A stretch of DNA of 53,619 bases from an uncultured Oscillospiraceae bacterium (GCA_900543295.1 UQQY01000003.1:1-53619); one strand, 5' to 3'. Shown: positions 8,382-17,402, numbered from the stretch's first letter. Program-made: numbers and translations. Notes: generated by a model not told the origin, from the letters alone.

Positions 8382-9188
8382 ATGGCAGTTTTAAGAAAAG
8401 AAAATCTGTTTTCTGATATGGATGGTACGCTGCTGTCAGACGACAAAAAGGTGTCGCAGGAAAACCTTGCGGCAATCCGGCTTTTCGTCAAAGCGGGCGG
8501 ACGGTTTTCTGTGGCAACCGGACGGAGTGAAGTCATTGCCGCCCCTTTTTTATCCGATATTCCTTTGAATCTTCCTGCAATCGTTTATAATGGTGCGGCG
8601 GTATATGATTTTAGGATGAACCGCTTTTTGTATCAGGCGGAGCTTCCGCGAAAGACGGTACGCACCTTTGTAAATGCGGCGCTTTCCGTCTATCCGGAGG
8701 TGTGTGCGGAGGTATACACCAATGGCGTTATTCAGCTTTTAAACCGCAGCGGCGTGATGGATCATTACATACCGAACGAAAATCAGCCCTACGAATATCA
8801 AACGCTGGAGGACTTCGGACTTTGCATGAAGCTTTTGTTCTATGGAGAAAATGCAAAGCTTCATAAGATCGAAAAAAAGCTGTATGAAATAACAGGAGGA
8901 AAAGGATTTCAATCCACTTTTTCGGCGCCTTATTATCTGGAGATTCTGCCGGAGGGGGCCTCAAAGGGGACGGCACTCTCCTGGATTTTTGAGCACTGCG
9001 GCGTTGATCCAAAGAGTACTGCGGCGATTGGTGATTTCTACAACGATGTTGCCATGCTGGAGCTTGCCTCGCTTGGCGCGGCGCCGGCTAACGCGCCGGA
9101 GGATGTACAGTCTTCTGCGGATGTGATTGTAAAGGACAACGAACACAGCGCGGTCGCCGACTTGATCGACCGCTATCTCATGAACTAA
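8382..9188 (+). CDS. HAD superfamily IIB (Cof-like) sugar phosphatase
   Basis: A 268-residue haloacid-dehalogenase phosphatase, likely acting on a sugar phosphate or similar small phospho-metabolite in the cytoplasm. Motif I is FSDMDGTLLSDDK (nucleophile and acid Asp), motif II is in FSVATGR, the motif III Lys is in EGASKGTAL, and motif IV is IGDFYNDVAMLE. The long cap between motifs II and III is the type IIB (Cof) arrangement. AGGAGG lies about 10 bases before the ATG. It has its own promoter and terminator and is divergent from the Dabb gene. The exact substrate cannot be read from sequence. Confidence 0.9.
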   Translation: MAVLRKENLFSDMDGTLLSDDKKVSQENLAAIRLFVKAGGRFSVATGRSEVIAAPFLSDIPLNLPAIVYNGAAVYDFRMNRFLYQAELPRKTVRTFVNAALSVYPEVCAEVYTNGVIQLLNRSGVMDHYIPNENQPYEYQTLEDFGLCMKLLFYGENAKLHKIEKKLYEITGGKGFQSTFSAPYYLEILPEGASKGTALSWIFEHCGVDPKSTAAIGDFYNDVAMLELASLGAAPANAPEDVQSSADVIVKDNEHSAVADLIDRYLMN

Positions 9189-9198
9189 TATAATGGAT

Positions 9199-9237
9199 AA
9201 TACAGCGGAGCGGAATTTCGTTTCGCTGTATTTTTTT
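9199..9237 (+). terminator. Intrinsic terminator after the HAD gene
   Basis: Arms AATACAGCG (9199-9207) and CGCTGTATT (9224-9232), followed by a run of T to 9237. Confidence 0.85.
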
Positions 9238-9267
9238 AAATAATTATTGAAAAACAATAAAAAATAC

Positions 9268-9296
9268 TTGACATGCGAAATTAGCCGCGCTATGAT
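9268..9296 (+). promoter_or_regulatory. Promoter of the DUF2975-HTH-DUF4173 operon
   Basis: Consensus -35 TTGACA (9268-9273), 17-base spacer, -10 TATGAT (9291-9296); the first start codon follows 24 bases later with AAAGGAGG between. Confidence 0.88.
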
Positions 9297-9319
9297 AGGA
9301 ATAAAGGAGGAACCAATCC

Positions 9320-9766
9320 ATGCAAAATGAAAAGAAATCGATATTTGTTTCGATACTGCTTGTGAAAATTTTATTTGTTTGTCTGCTGGCCGCACCGTTT
9401 CTGCTTCCGTTTTTCATCGGATGGTATGTTTCGCTGAGTGCGGATCTCCAGGACGTTTACTGGCCTGCCATGATTATCGCCTATCTCTGTCTGGTTCCGG
9501 CGGGAATTGCGATCATCTGTATGGATCATTTGCTGCTGAATATCCGAAAGAAAATGGTTTTTGTTAAAAAGAATGCGGATTATCTTTACACAATATCCTG
9601 GTGCGCCTACGCTGTGTGCCTGCTCTTTTTGGTCATGGGTTTTTGGCGTCCGCTTGCGTTTGTCGTAAGCTTCGCCGCATTTTTTATCGGCGTTGTACTG
9701 CGGGTGGTTAAAAACGTCTTTCGACAGGCAATTGCAATCAGAGAAGAGAACGAATATACCATATAG
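9320..9766 (+). CDS. DUF2975-type four-helix membrane protein
   Basis: A 148-residue integral membrane protein with four hydrophobic helices (approximately residues 10-35, 45-70, 88-108, 112-130). FVKKNADYLYTISWCAYAVCLLF matches the conserved stretch of DUF2975 proteins, where a VKRLR-like motif precedes helix 3. Such proteins are commonly paired with a small YozG-like Cro/C1 regulator, which is the next gene here, and may act as its partner or target. Molecular function is unknown. AAAGGAGG lies about 8 bases before the ATG. Confidence 0.8.
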   Translation: MQNEKKSIFVSILLVKILFVCLLAAPFLLPFFIGWYVSLSADLQDVYWPAMIIAYLCLVPAGIAIICMDHLLLNIRKKMVFVKKNADYLYTISWCAYAVCLLFLVMGFWRPLAFVVSFAAFFIGVVLRVVKNVFRQAIAIREENEYTI

Positions 9767-9786
9767 CAAAAGGAGGACCGACTGTT

Positions 9787-10008
9787 TTGATTGTCGTAAA
9801 TTTGGACGTGATGATGGCAAAGCGCAAAATATCGTCAAATGAGCTGGCCGAACGGGTCGGCATCACGCCCGCCAATCTTTCGATATTAAAGACCGGAAAG
9901 GCCAAGGCTGTGCGTTTTTCCACATTGGAAAAGCTCTGCAAGGAGCTTAAATGCCAGCCGGGCGATCTTTTGGAATACACAGAAGTGGAGGATCCCTATG
10001 AACGCTGA
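9787..10008 (+). CDS. YozG-like Cro/C1 family HTH regulator
   Basis: A 73-residue protein that is almost entirely one XRE-type helix-turn-helix domain (ISSNELAERVGITPANLSILKTGKAKAVRF), ending in CQPGDLLEY as usual for this small family. It should bind DNA as a dimer. TTG at 9787 is preferred because AAGGAGG lies 8-10 bases upstream and MIVVNLDVMMAKRK is the family's normal N-terminus. It lies 20 bases after the DUF2975 gene and overlaps the DUF4173 gene by 11 bases, so all three are one transcript. It probably controls its own operon. Confidence 0.9.
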   Translation: MIVVNLDVMMAKRKISSNELAERVGITPANLSILKTGKAKAVRFSTLEKLCKELKCQPGDLLEYTEVEDPYER

Positions 10009-11929
10009 TTTTATGATGCAAAGACCGATGAGGCCGCAGTCCGCACATAAACCATCCAGACAGCGCCAAAAGCCGGATTTGAGCTGTGCGGTGGCAAACG
10101 GTATGGAAAAGGGCCGTCGAATCGCGGCTGTCTGCTGTCTGGCGGCCGCCTATTTCGGAGTAGACAGTATTCTGCATGGCTCGCTTGCCATAATGGCGTC
10201 GGTTTCCGCAGTTCTGACTGCGGCAGTAAGCGCCGTTCTGCTTTATAAAAACGGCGCGGCTTTTCATGCGCATCATCTTATGCTACTGGCAGCCGTATTG
10301 CTCTGCGGCGCAGGCATGAGTATTGTTTCTTCCGGCGTGACAAAATTGGCTGCGCTGTTTTCCTTTTTGATTCTGCTGCTGTCCTGGTGCTATCTGGTGT
10401 GCCGCCCGTCTCAAAAAGGAGACGGAAATGTATACGCCTTCTGCGATACGATCTTTGCCTGGTTTGTGATGCCGTTTGCCGGGTTTTCCGGCCTCATTGC
10501 CGCATTGTTCTGCCCTGACAGAAAAAAGAGGGAGAAAAACGGACATCCGGTTCTTTGGACGCTGGTGGGCCTTCTGGTCGCTATTCCGATTACGGTTGCC
10601 GCGGCGTGGCTTTTGCTGCGCGGCGATGAGCTGTTCAACAAAATCATGAAGGTGATTCTGGAGGATTGGTGGAGATATTTAAAGGATTTCCTGCTTTCCG
10701 TACTGGTCGCCGTTCCGTTTGCAAGCGCACTGTATTCTGCGCTGGATGTGAACCTGTCCTCCTATTTCCCGCGTGAGGAGATTGCGCAGAAAACGTATAC
10801 GGGTATCCGCGTTCTCCGCTGCTGTCCGCATGCGGCGGCGCTTGGGGCAACCATTCCGCTCTGCGTGCTGTATCTTCTCTTTTTCGGCGTACAGGCCGGT
10901 TATTTCCTTTCGGCTTTCCGCAGTTATCTGCCGGACGGCTTTACCTTTGCAGAGTATGCAAGACGCGGCTTTTTTGAGCTGTGCATCGTATCAGTCATCA
11001 ATCTGGCGGTTATTTTGCTCGCAGTGTTTTTCTGCCGGCGAAGTGAAAACGGAAAGGGCGGCGTTCTTCGCTTTATCACGGGAACGCTTTCCGCAATGAC
11101 GTTGGCGCTGATTGTTATTGCCATAAGCAAGATGGCGCTTTACGTCTCATCCTATGGACTTACGCGTCTGCGCTTTTATGTCACAGCTTTTATGCTGTTT
11201 CTGGCATTCGTATTTCTGTTTTTGCTTCTTTATGCCGTTCTGCCCCGTTTTTACGCGGTTCGCTGCATCCTGGTATCTCTTTTCGCCTTTCTTCTCTTAT
11301 TCTCTATGGCCGATGCGGATATGCTTATCGCCAAATACAATGTAAGCCGCTATCTTGCAGGCCGGACGGAAGAGCTTGACTTAAACTATTTTGACGAGCT
11401 TTCCGACGCCTCTGTAACGGCGCTGCTGCCTGTTGCGCAGGCGGACGGCAAGGAGCCTTTTAAAGAGAATGCGCAGGCGCGGATTACCCGCTTCCTCTCG
11501 CAGTATGAGAGCACACCGGCACTGGAGAGAAGCCTCGTCGATATGCTTGCCTATCATTCTGCCAAGACAAATGCGGACGGATTTTTGAAAAGTGATCTGA
11601 AGGTTACCGTTACAGTCCAGTTTCCTTCTTATTATGAAATCCAATCGGTAGGGCTTTACGGCGAAAGCTTCAGCGAGGGTATGCAGAATGCGGACGGCAG
11701 CTCGATAACAGAGGAACAGCCGGTCTTTACCTTCGCTCCAATTCTCACAGAAGCAGAAGAGGTTTATGTTATCGTGAGGGAAAGCGACGGATATGAATAT
11801 CGTTCGGGGCCGATACGTCTGTCTCCGGAAAACAAAACGGAGAAGCTGTATGTTGCGCTGAATTATGATTATGATGTCTATGATTCGGATCTTCGGATCA
11901 GCAAAACGCCTTTCTCAGATGATGAATAG
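9998..11929 (+). CDS. DUF4173 polytopic membrane protein
   Basis: A 643-residue membrane protein. A polar N-terminal tail of about 40 residues is followed by roughly 11-12 hydrophobic helices up to about residue 440, then a soluble C-terminal region of about 200 residues. The NVSRYLAGRTEELDLNYFDELSDASVTALLP segment after the last helix is the recognisable DUF4173 signature. Function is unknown; family members often sit beside DUF2975 and small HTH genes, as here. The start overlaps the HTH gene, with GGAGG just upstream, indicating translational coupling. The next terminator is at about 12105. Confidence 0.82.
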   Translation: MNADFMMQRPMRPQSAHKPSRQRQKPDLSCAVANGMEKGRRIAAVCCLAAAYFGVDSILHGSLAIMASVSAVLTAAVSAVLLYKNGAAFHAHHLMLLAAVLLCGAGMSIVSSGVTKLAALFSFLILLLSWCYLVCRPSQKGDGNVYAFCDTIFAWFVMPFAGFSGLIAALFCPDRKKREKNGHPVLWTLVGLLVAIPITVAAAWLLLRGDELFNKIMKVILEDWWRYLKDFLLSVLVAVPFASALYSALDVNLSSYFPREEIAQKTYTGIRVLRCCPHAAALGATIPLCVLYLLFFGVQAGYFLSAFRSYLPDGFTFAEYARRGFFELCIVSVINLAVILLAVFFCRRSENGKGGVLRFITGTLSAMTLALIVIAISKMALYVSSYGLTRLRFYVTAFMLFLAFVFLFLLLYAVLPRFYAVRCILVSLFAFLLLFSMADADMLIAKYNVSRYLAGRTEELDLNYFDELSDASVTALLPVAQADGKEPFKENAQARITRFLSQYESTPALERSLVDMLAYHSAKTNADGFLKSDLKVTVTVQFPSYYEIQSVGLYGESFSEGMQNADGSSITEEQPVFTFAPILTEAEEVYVIVRESDGYEYRSGPIRLSPENKTEKLYVALNYDYDVYDSDLRISKTPFSDDE

Positions 11930-12104
11930 TTGGAATAGCGCCTGCAATCGAAAAAGATGAAAATCATTTTGTTCGATATGCTGCGATTAACAGTAATTTT
12001 GTTATAATCAAATATATAAGAGAATTAACGTGGGGTTTATATAAAAGTATGTTTATCGCAGCAACAAGTGTGGTACGCTGTCATGAAAACCTCCTGCATA
12101 AAGG

Positions 12105-12125
12105 GCCGGCTGCTGCCGGCTTTTT
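12105..12125 (+). terminator. Intrinsic terminator downstream of DUF4173
   Basis: GCCGGC arms (12105-12110 and 12115-12120) with a 4-base loop and TTTTT (12121-12125). The 175 bases between 11930 and 12104 hold no convincing gene; a weak TATAAT at 12003-12008 lacks a matching -35. Confidence 0.72.
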
Positions 12126-12163
12126 CCCTTTAAAAAATAATTTTCTTTTTTTGAAATTATGTC

Positions 12164-12192
12164 TTGACATAACGCCTTTTAATCGCTAAGAT
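12164..12192 (+). promoter_or_regulatory. Promoter of the GH38/DUF5054 gene
   Basis: -35 TTGACA (12164-12169), 17-base spacer, -10 TAAGAT (12187-12192), about 50 bases before the start codon. Confidence 0.8.
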
Positions 12193-12242
12193 GTAGGTGC
12201 ACAGGGGAAAACCCGATTATTTATGAAAAAAGAGGTGCAGTT

Positions 12243-14666
12243 ATGATGCGCAATCGTATCAAAACGTTTTACCTGATCCACCATTCCCATACCGACATTG
12301 GCTATACGGATTTGCAGGAGCAGGTAGTCTACAACCACATCAATAACATTCGTCAGGCTGTCTCGATCATTCGCTATGGTATTGAACACAACACGCCGGA
12401 AAAGGATTTTGTCTGGAACTGCGAGACATATTACTGTGTAGAGCGCTTTTTGGAGGCGGCTTCTGAAGAGGAAAAGGAACAGTTCTTTGAACTGGTTCGC
12501 CGCGGCAATATCGGCCTTTCCGGAACCTATCTGAACTTTAACGATTTGGCAGACCGCGACGCACTGTTTCGCCGTACTGCCGCGATGCAGAAAACCTGCA
12601 CCGAATACGGCGCGCCGGTCAAAGCCGCTATGAACGCAGACATCAATGGTATTTCTATGGGCGGCCGCGACGCACTGATTGAAAACGGCATTGCTTTCCT
12701 TTATACAAATATTCACACGCATCATGGCATGTATCCGCTTTATAAAAATCAGGTTCCCTATTGGTGGGAGGCGGAAAACGGAAAACGGCTGCTTGTTTGG
12801 AGCGGTGAGCACTATAATCTTGGCAATGCGCTCGGCTTAAACAGTAATACCAATGTAAGCTTTCATCCGAACGAGCCGTCCTTCAAAACGGATGCGGAAA
12901 ACGAGGAGTATCTGAACAACCTGCATGAAAACATTGAGCGCCGCCTTTGCGCCTATGAAGCAGACGGCTATCCGTATGACTTTGCCGTTACAAGCATCTC
13001 AGGCGTATTCAGCGACAACGCCCCGCCGAATCCGGCGCTGATCTATAACGTAAATGCATATAATGCCCGCTTCGGTGATGAAGTCACGCTGAAGATGGTC
13101 ACGATTGAGCAGTTCTATGAAGCGATCCGCGACAAAATAGCGGATGCGCCGATCTACCGCGGCGATTTAAACGACTGGTGGGCGAACGGCGTCGGCTCTA
13201 CTCCGTATGCGGTCAAGCACTATAAAGAGGCGCAGCGCCTTTCCCATATATGTGACCGTTTGGAGGAAAAAACCGGCGTACACAATGCAAAGCTCGCTGA
13301 TACCGCAGATGAGAATATGCTGCTGTATGCAGAGCACACATGGGGGCACTCCTCCACGATTGGCAATCCGTATGACACGATGGTTTTAAACCTCGACATG
13401 CGCAATAACAGCTATGCTTCCAAGGCGCATGAGGCCAGTGCAATGCGGAAAAACGAGCAGTGCCATCTGCTTGGGGACAAATTGAGCTATTATAATACGC
13501 ACGGCCGAGTAAAAGTGATAAATCTGGGGCGCACTGCCGGAAAACGTCCGGTTGAGTTCTATGTCGAAACCGGACTGATGAAAAAGGTTCGTGTAATCGA
13601 TGAGAAAACCGGCGAGGAGCTGAAAACGCAGATTTCTTCACATCCGCGCGGTCAGCTTGTCAGCTGCATTGCTTTCTTTGAAGCAGGCGAGGAAAAGATC
13701 TTTTCCTATGAAATGCTTCCGGCGGAAAAAGCGTATCTTGCCGATAACTTTGTCTATTCGTCCGAGCCATATGTCGGACAGGAGCGAATCCGTGATATTG
13801 TAAACGGGAAAATTGACACCGAAACCGTAATGCTCCCCTACTCCATCGAAAACAACTGGTTTAAAATTTCCTATCGCATCGGCGAAGGGATCACATCGTT
13901 CTATGATAAACAAAGCGGCAGGGAGCTGCTTTGTTCGGGGGAAAGCGCGTTCTTTACCCCACTTTATGAAAATACGGAGATCCGCCGCGATACATATGAG
14001 GATCGCCGCCGGATTGGCCGCAATATCCGCGGGCAGCACGCCAAACTGTATCAGGGAGAGCTTTCCGACGTAGAAGTGCTTGACCAGGGAGCAGTTTTTG
14101 TAACGGTTAAGCTGACATTCAAGCTGAAGGGCACCTATCACAGTGCGGTTATCATTAAGTTGTACCGCGATCTGCCGAAGTTTACGTTTAAATATCAGAT
14201 TGCAAAAACACTTTCTGAGGATATCGAGAGCGTATTTTTGCCGCTTTCGCTCAATCTGCCAGAGGCAGAGCGCTTTATTACAAAAGGCGGCGTTGCTATG
14301 CGTCCGGGCATCGACCAGCTTCCGGGAACCTGCAAGGAATATTATATTGCAGACAACGGTGTGGCTTATTGCACGGCGGAAGCGAGCTATCTTGTCGGAA
14401 CACTGGATACGCCGCTTTTGTATCAGGGCGAGATGCGGCATCACCCAGTCTCGCTTTGCACAAACGATCCGGCGGATAACCGCCGTCCGCTGTATAGCTG
14501 GATTATGAACAACACATGGGAAACCAACTTTAAAATGGATCTTTCCGGCTTCTGTGAATTCTGCTACTCATTTGAGCGGGTGGAAGGCGCGAACGGCAAA
14601 GCGGCGCTTGACCTTCTTGCAGACAGCGATTTGGGCGAGGTTGCCTTTATCTACGATGAAAAGTAA
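12243..14666 (+). CDS. GH38 alpha-mannosidase-fold enzyme (DUF5054 type)
   Basis: An 807-residue retaining glycosidase-like protein with the family 38 beta/alpha-barrel at the N-terminus. Zinc-site residues are seen in HHSHTDIGYTD (His16, Asp18), and MNADINGIS carries the expected nucleophile Asp133. A later EHTWGHSS supplies another His of the metal site. The second half is beta-rich, as in alpha-mannosidases. The lack of a signal peptide points to a cytoplasmic enzyme working on imported oligosaccharides. GAGGTG precedes the tandem ATG codons at 12243 and 12246. The gene stands alone with its own promoter; no transporter is nearby. The substrate could be a mannoside or another alpha-linked sugar; DUF5054 members are not well characterised. 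Confidence 0.82.
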   Translation: MMRNRIKTFYLIHHSHTDIGYTDLQEQVVYNHINNIRQAVSIIRYGIEHNTPEKDFVWNCETYYCVERFLEAASEEEKEQFFELVRRGNIGLSGTYLNFNDLADRDALFRRTAAMQKTCTEYGAPVKAAMNADINGISMGGRDALIENGIAFLYTNIHTHHGMYPLYKNQVPYWWEAENGKRLLVWSGEHYNLGNALGLNSNTNVSFHPNEPSFKTDAENEEYLNNLHENIERRLCAYEADGYPYDFAVTSISGVFSDNAPPNPALIYNVNAYNARFGDEVTLKMVTIEQFYEAIRDKIADAPIYRGDLNDWWANGVGSTPYAVKHYKEAQRLSHICDRLEEKTGVHNAKLADTADENMLLYAEHTWGHSSTIGNPYDTMVLNLDMRNNSYASKAHEASAMRKNEQCHLLGDKLSYYNTHGRVKVINLGRTAGKRPVEFYVETGLMKKVRVIDEKTGEELKTQISSHPRGQLVSCIAFFEAGEEKIFSYEMLPAEKAYLADNFVYSSEPYVGQERIRDIVNGKIDTETVMLPYSIENNWFKISYRIGEGITSFYDKQSGRELLCSGESAFFTPLYENTEIRRDTYEDRRRIGRNIRGQHAKLYQGELSDVEVLDQGAVFVTVKLTFKLKGTYHSAVIIKLYRDLPKFTFKYQIAKTLSEDIESVFLPLSLNLPEAERFITKGGVAMRPGIDQLPGTCKEYYIADNGVAYCTAEASYLVGTLDTPLLYQGEMRHHPVSLCTNDPADNRRPLYSWIMNNTWETNFKMDLSGFCEFCYSFERVEGANGKAALDLLADSDLGEVAFIYDEK

Positions 14667-14696
14667 AAGAGAAGCGATTCTCAGGAGAGACATGAT

Positions 14697-14909
14697 ATGA
14701 GACGGTCTGCCGAAGGCTGAACAGGATAAAAGGGTATTTCTTTACTTTGGCGCTGTATATCATTGTTTGGTTTTCACTGAATGACTACAGAACGCAGTAC
14801 GGCGAGTACGGAGAGGGAAAACTTCGGCGAAGAATACACGGATCAACCGATCTATACGGAGACGAAAAGCCTTCGTATCAAATTTTGTGCAGTCTTTAAA
14901 AAGGAATAA
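14697..14909 (+). pseudogene. Remnant of a small membrane or exported protein gene
   Basis: GGAGAG precedes ATG at 14697, but the frame ends after seven codons. Protein-like stretches continue in shifting frames: LPKAEQDKRVF, then a hydrophobic segment FFTLALYIIVWFSL followed by NDYRTQYGEYGE, then ENFGEEYTDQPIYTETK ending KFCAVFKKE before a TAA at 907-909 of this kilobase. At least two frameshifts are needed to join them. I read it as a decayed gene of about 70 codons, with no known homologue. It occupies most of the gap between the GH38 gene and the next terminator. Confidence 0.45.
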
Positions 14910-14914
14910 GAATT

Positions 14915-14957
14915 AAAAAGCGAACGTATCTGACCCTATCAGATACGTTCGCTTTTT
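14915..14957. terminator. Strong bidirectional terminator
   Basis: Perfect 19-base arms (14915-14933 and 14939-14957) with core GCGAACGTATCTGA, a 5-base loop CCCTA, and A/T-runs at both ends. It ends the GH38 side and the convergent lipoprotein operon. Confidence 0.97.
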
Positions 14958-14968
14958 CTGTGATAGAT

Positions 14969-15496
14969 TTAGTGCGGAATACGCTGTACTTCAATAGCGT
15001 CAGCCGGTTTTTTCTTATCCGCAAGATTGGCGTTCATCCTGATGAAGGAAACACGGATGTCATTTTCTTCATCATCTACGGTAAGAATAGAAGTATCAAG
15101 CTGAATAGACTCGGTTTCTTTCATCATGGGGTATCGCCGCGCAAGCACGCTTCCCGGCTCTTCCCCTATCAGATTGGTACTGATCTCTCCTGCTCCGCCC
15201 GCTACGCGGATCATTGTAACGGTATCCTCTTTGCCCTTCGGGAGGCTCTTATCCTCGCCGAAAAAGAAGATATACGGCGTTCGTTTGTCCTCATAGCAAA
15301 GCCCTTCGTCCTGTCCGGCAATCAAGACGCCGCCGGTCGTATGATCCACGCCCCATATCTCTTCAATTTCGGCAAGCGTTTTGTTAAGATAATTGCAGGC
15401 ATAGTCCGGCGTTTTTTCTTCCTCTCCACAGCCGGAGACGAAAATCGCCGGTATCAGCAGAGCGAAAAGGAGTACGACAATGCGCCGCTGTTTCAT
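14969..15496 (-). CDS. Lipoprotein of unknown function
   Basis: A 175-residue protein with a type II signal peptide: basic MKQRR, a hydrophobic core, and lipobox VSGC at residues ~20-23, so it should be lipid-anchored outside the membrane. The mature part contains NKTLAEIEEIWGVDHTTGG and has no domain I recognise. It is the last gene of a three-gene operon (secreted protein, 404-residue lipoprotein, this one), 31 bases after the previous stop, and ends at the strong hairpin at 14915-14957. Confidence 0.75.
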   Translation of the reverse strand: MKQRRIVVLLFALLIPAIFVSGCGEEEKTPDYACNYLNKTLAEIEEIWGVDHTTGGVLIAGQDEGLCYEDKRTPYIFFFGEDKSLPKGKEDTVTMIRVAGGAGEISTNLIGEEPGSVLARRYPMMKETESIQLDTSILTVDDEENDIRVSFIRMNANLADKKKPADAIEVQRIPH

Positions 15497-15527
15497 ATGG
15501 CATCTTCCTTTCTGATGAAAAGCCGTT

Positions 15528-16742
15528 TTACCATAAATATGCTTCGCTGTTCGGCATCCTCAAAACCTCTTTCAACTCCATCTTTCCGTCCCGTTTGTCA
15601 ATGGCGTACAGCACCAAAGGATCTTGATACTTACTTCCAATAAAGGAGAAATCCGCATCACCGCCGCAGGCTCCGTCTACCACAAAATCAACCGGCAGGC
15701 TTCTGAGCACCTCGTTATTTTCATCCAGAATGGAAATGGACTGATCCGCAGGATCGGCAGTACCGTAGAAATCAATATAAAAATCCATCAGATTTTCCCC
15801 GTCGCATTGCAGAGTTGAAAAAAGGTTTTCCCCCCGATCGGGAAAGTGAATCAGCTTTTTGATCTCGCCGGTCTGGCAGTCATAGGTATAATAGGTCGTT
15901 TCGTAGATATATTCCGCCGGAGGATGCGAACCATCACTCGTGGCGATGATAAAATAATGATCCTGCACAGTGTTGACAAACGCGTTGTCGCCCTTTTTCA
16001 TGTCCGGCAGAAGAAACTCGTTCGCTTCCAGCGTTTTCAGATTCACGTCGACCAGAGTATTGATTTGCTGTCCGCTGTTTCCGTCCCATTTGGTGAACAT
16101 CACATGATTTCCAAGATAGTACGGAGCGAAAACAAAAGAAGAATCCGATTCATAAAGAAGCTCGGGCGAAAGGCTTTTTTCAGAAAGCTCGCTTAAAGCA
16201 ACGCGTTCCAACCTGACCTTTCCGTTATAGCCGGTATACATGTAGAGATAGCCGCGATGTATAGCGTAATACCACGAGCCGCTGCCCAGCCCGTAGGGAA
16301 GCTGGCAGACTTTTTCGCGCGTGCAGTCGTCCGGCGAAAAGGCGTACAAATTCACCGTTTCATATCCTTCGTCATCCTGATCGATGCAGTCAATGTACAG
16401 CTTTCCATTATAATACTGGAAGAGATCATTTTGACCGTGAAAATAGGCGCTGCATGTTTCGTCCCAATGGCGGCATTCCGGCCGGTTGCACACAAGCTGC
16501 GCAGACAGCGTTTCCTTATCCACAAAGTAAATCCAGCCGCCGCATTTTACATAATAGCCGTTTTCAGCCGGCATAACGGGGGGCATTGGAGTACTCACGC
16601 CGAATTGGGTGGGAAAATCCGTCTCCGCATTGTAGGCGTCGGGCAGATCGTCATAGTAAGAGGGCGGCGGAACATCGTCGCAGCCCGTCATGCACAGGAC
16701 GAAGAAGAGACACGAGAGAAAAAGAGACAGAAGCTTTTTCAT
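15528..16742 (-). CDS. Propeller-like lipoprotein with CNRPECRH motif
   Basis: A 404-residue lipoprotein with a signal peptide and lipobox MTGC near residue 20. The mature region is rich in repeated aromatic strands (GGWIYFVDKET, NGKLYIDCID, RGYLYMYTGYNG, ETTYYTYDCQTGE), consistent with a beta-propeller of the DUF5050-like kind. VCNRPECRHWDETCSAY is a Cys/His motif commonly seen in such Clostridia lipoproteins and may bind metal or form disulfides. The ATG overlaps the stop of the upstream exported protein gene by four bases, so translation is coupled. The role is unknown; surface sensing or ligand binding is plausible. Confidence 0.75.
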   Translation of the reverse strand: MKKLLSLFLSCLFFVLCMTGCDDVPPPSYYDDLPDAYNAETDFPTQFGVSTPMPPVMPAENGYYVKCGGWIYFVDKETLSAQLVCNRPECRHWDETCSAYFHGQNDLFQYYNGKLYIDCIDQDDEGYETVNLYAFSPDDCTREKVCQLPYGLGSGSWYYAIHRGYLYMYTGYNGKVRLERVALSELSEKSLSPELLYESDSSFVFAPYYLGNHVMFTKWDGNSGQQINTLVDVNLKTLEANEFLLPDMKKGDNAFVNTVQDHYFIIATSDGSHPPAEYIYETTYYTYDCQTGEIKKLIHFPDRGENLFSTLQCDGENLMDFYIDFYGTADPADQSISILDENNEVLRSLPVDFVVDGACGGDADFSFIGSKYQDPLVLYAIDKRDGKMELKEVLRMPNSEAYLW

Positions 16743-17170
16743 GCTTTTGTTTCAAGATGCGGCGTGGGCGAATACCCGCCGTAGGAAACGTCATGTCCGC
16801 CATAAGCGTATTTTGCAGTACCATAGTCCGGACAAGACACAAATGCCGTCACAGTCGTTCCGGAGTTTGTTTCCTTTCTATCAGTAGTAGAACTGGCAGT
16901 AGGGCCGTCAGAGGGAATATTGAATTCAAGTTTAACGTGAGCGGTTAAACCGGCGGTTGCAGTAAAGGTGGTTTTTGCCGTGCCGCTTTTTTCTCCTCTT
17001 GTCGCATAGCCCCACAGTGTTTGTCCTTTCCAGGTGATATGGTTCGAAGAACTGCTGCCCGTTCCGTTTACTTTGGCCGACACTTTGCTCGGCAGCATGG
17101 CGGCCGCACAGAAGACGACGGCAAGCGCGAGCGCAAAATTGGACAGTCTTTTTGCGGTTGTTTTTTTCAT
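16739..17170 (-). CDS. Small exported protein of unknown function
   Basis: A 143-residue protein with a clear Sec signal peptide (MKKTTAKR, hydrophobic ALALAVVFCAAAMLP, probable cleavage after KVSA). The mature part is Gly/Ser/Thr-rich (NGTGSSSSNHITWKG, TFTATAGLTAHVKLEF) and ends YGGYSPTPHLETKA. The ATG at 17170 is preferred over the longer version from 17197 because AGGAG lies 9 bases upstream and the signal peptide starts there. First gene of the operon, with a consensus promoter at 17294-17322. A secreted adhesin- or bacteriocin-like role is possible but unsupported. Confidence 0.72.
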   Translation of the reverse strand: MKKTTAKRLSNFALALAVVFCAAAMLPSKVSAKVNGTGSSSSNHITWKGQTLWGYATRGEKSGTAKTTFTATAGLTAHVKLEFNIPSDGPTASSTTDRKETNSGTTVTAFVSCPDYGTAKYAYGGHDVSYGGYSPTPHLETKA

Positions 17171-17293
17171 TGAGAACGCTCCTTTCATGATGAACATATT
17201 TCGGCTTTGAATGATTTTGTGATCGTTTCAGTCAATGATCCATGGCGCGCTGCACAAAAAAGGATTAAAAATGTATTCATATTTGATGATTTT

Positions 17294-17322
17294 ATTGTAT
17301 CAAGGAAAAATTATCTTGTCAA
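17294..17322 (-). promoter_or_regulatory. Promoter of the exported-protein/lipoprotein operon
   Basis: On the minus strand: -35 TTGACA (17317-17322), 17-base spacer, -10 TACAAT (17294-17299). It leaves an AT-rich leader of about 115 bases before the start at 17170. Confidence 0.85.
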
Positions 17323-17402
17323 TATCTTTCAAAATGATTAGAATAAGATTTTAATCCATTCTTTTTATTAAGATGACATAAAATAAGATTTTCAGGAAAT
17401 GA

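Noticed and set aside
12041..12130. Short ORF starting near 12049 and reading through the terminator hairpin
   Set aside because: Poor ribosome site, and its last third is the terminator itself; not protein-like.
15846..16784. Plus-strand frames opposite the 404-residue lipoprotein gene
   Set aside because: Shadow frames of a gene with a clear lipobox, promoter and operon position.
16739..17170. Lactococcin-972-type bacteriocin
   Set aside because: Small, secreted and followed by membrane-associated genes, but the family motifs are not there and no ABC immunity pair follows.
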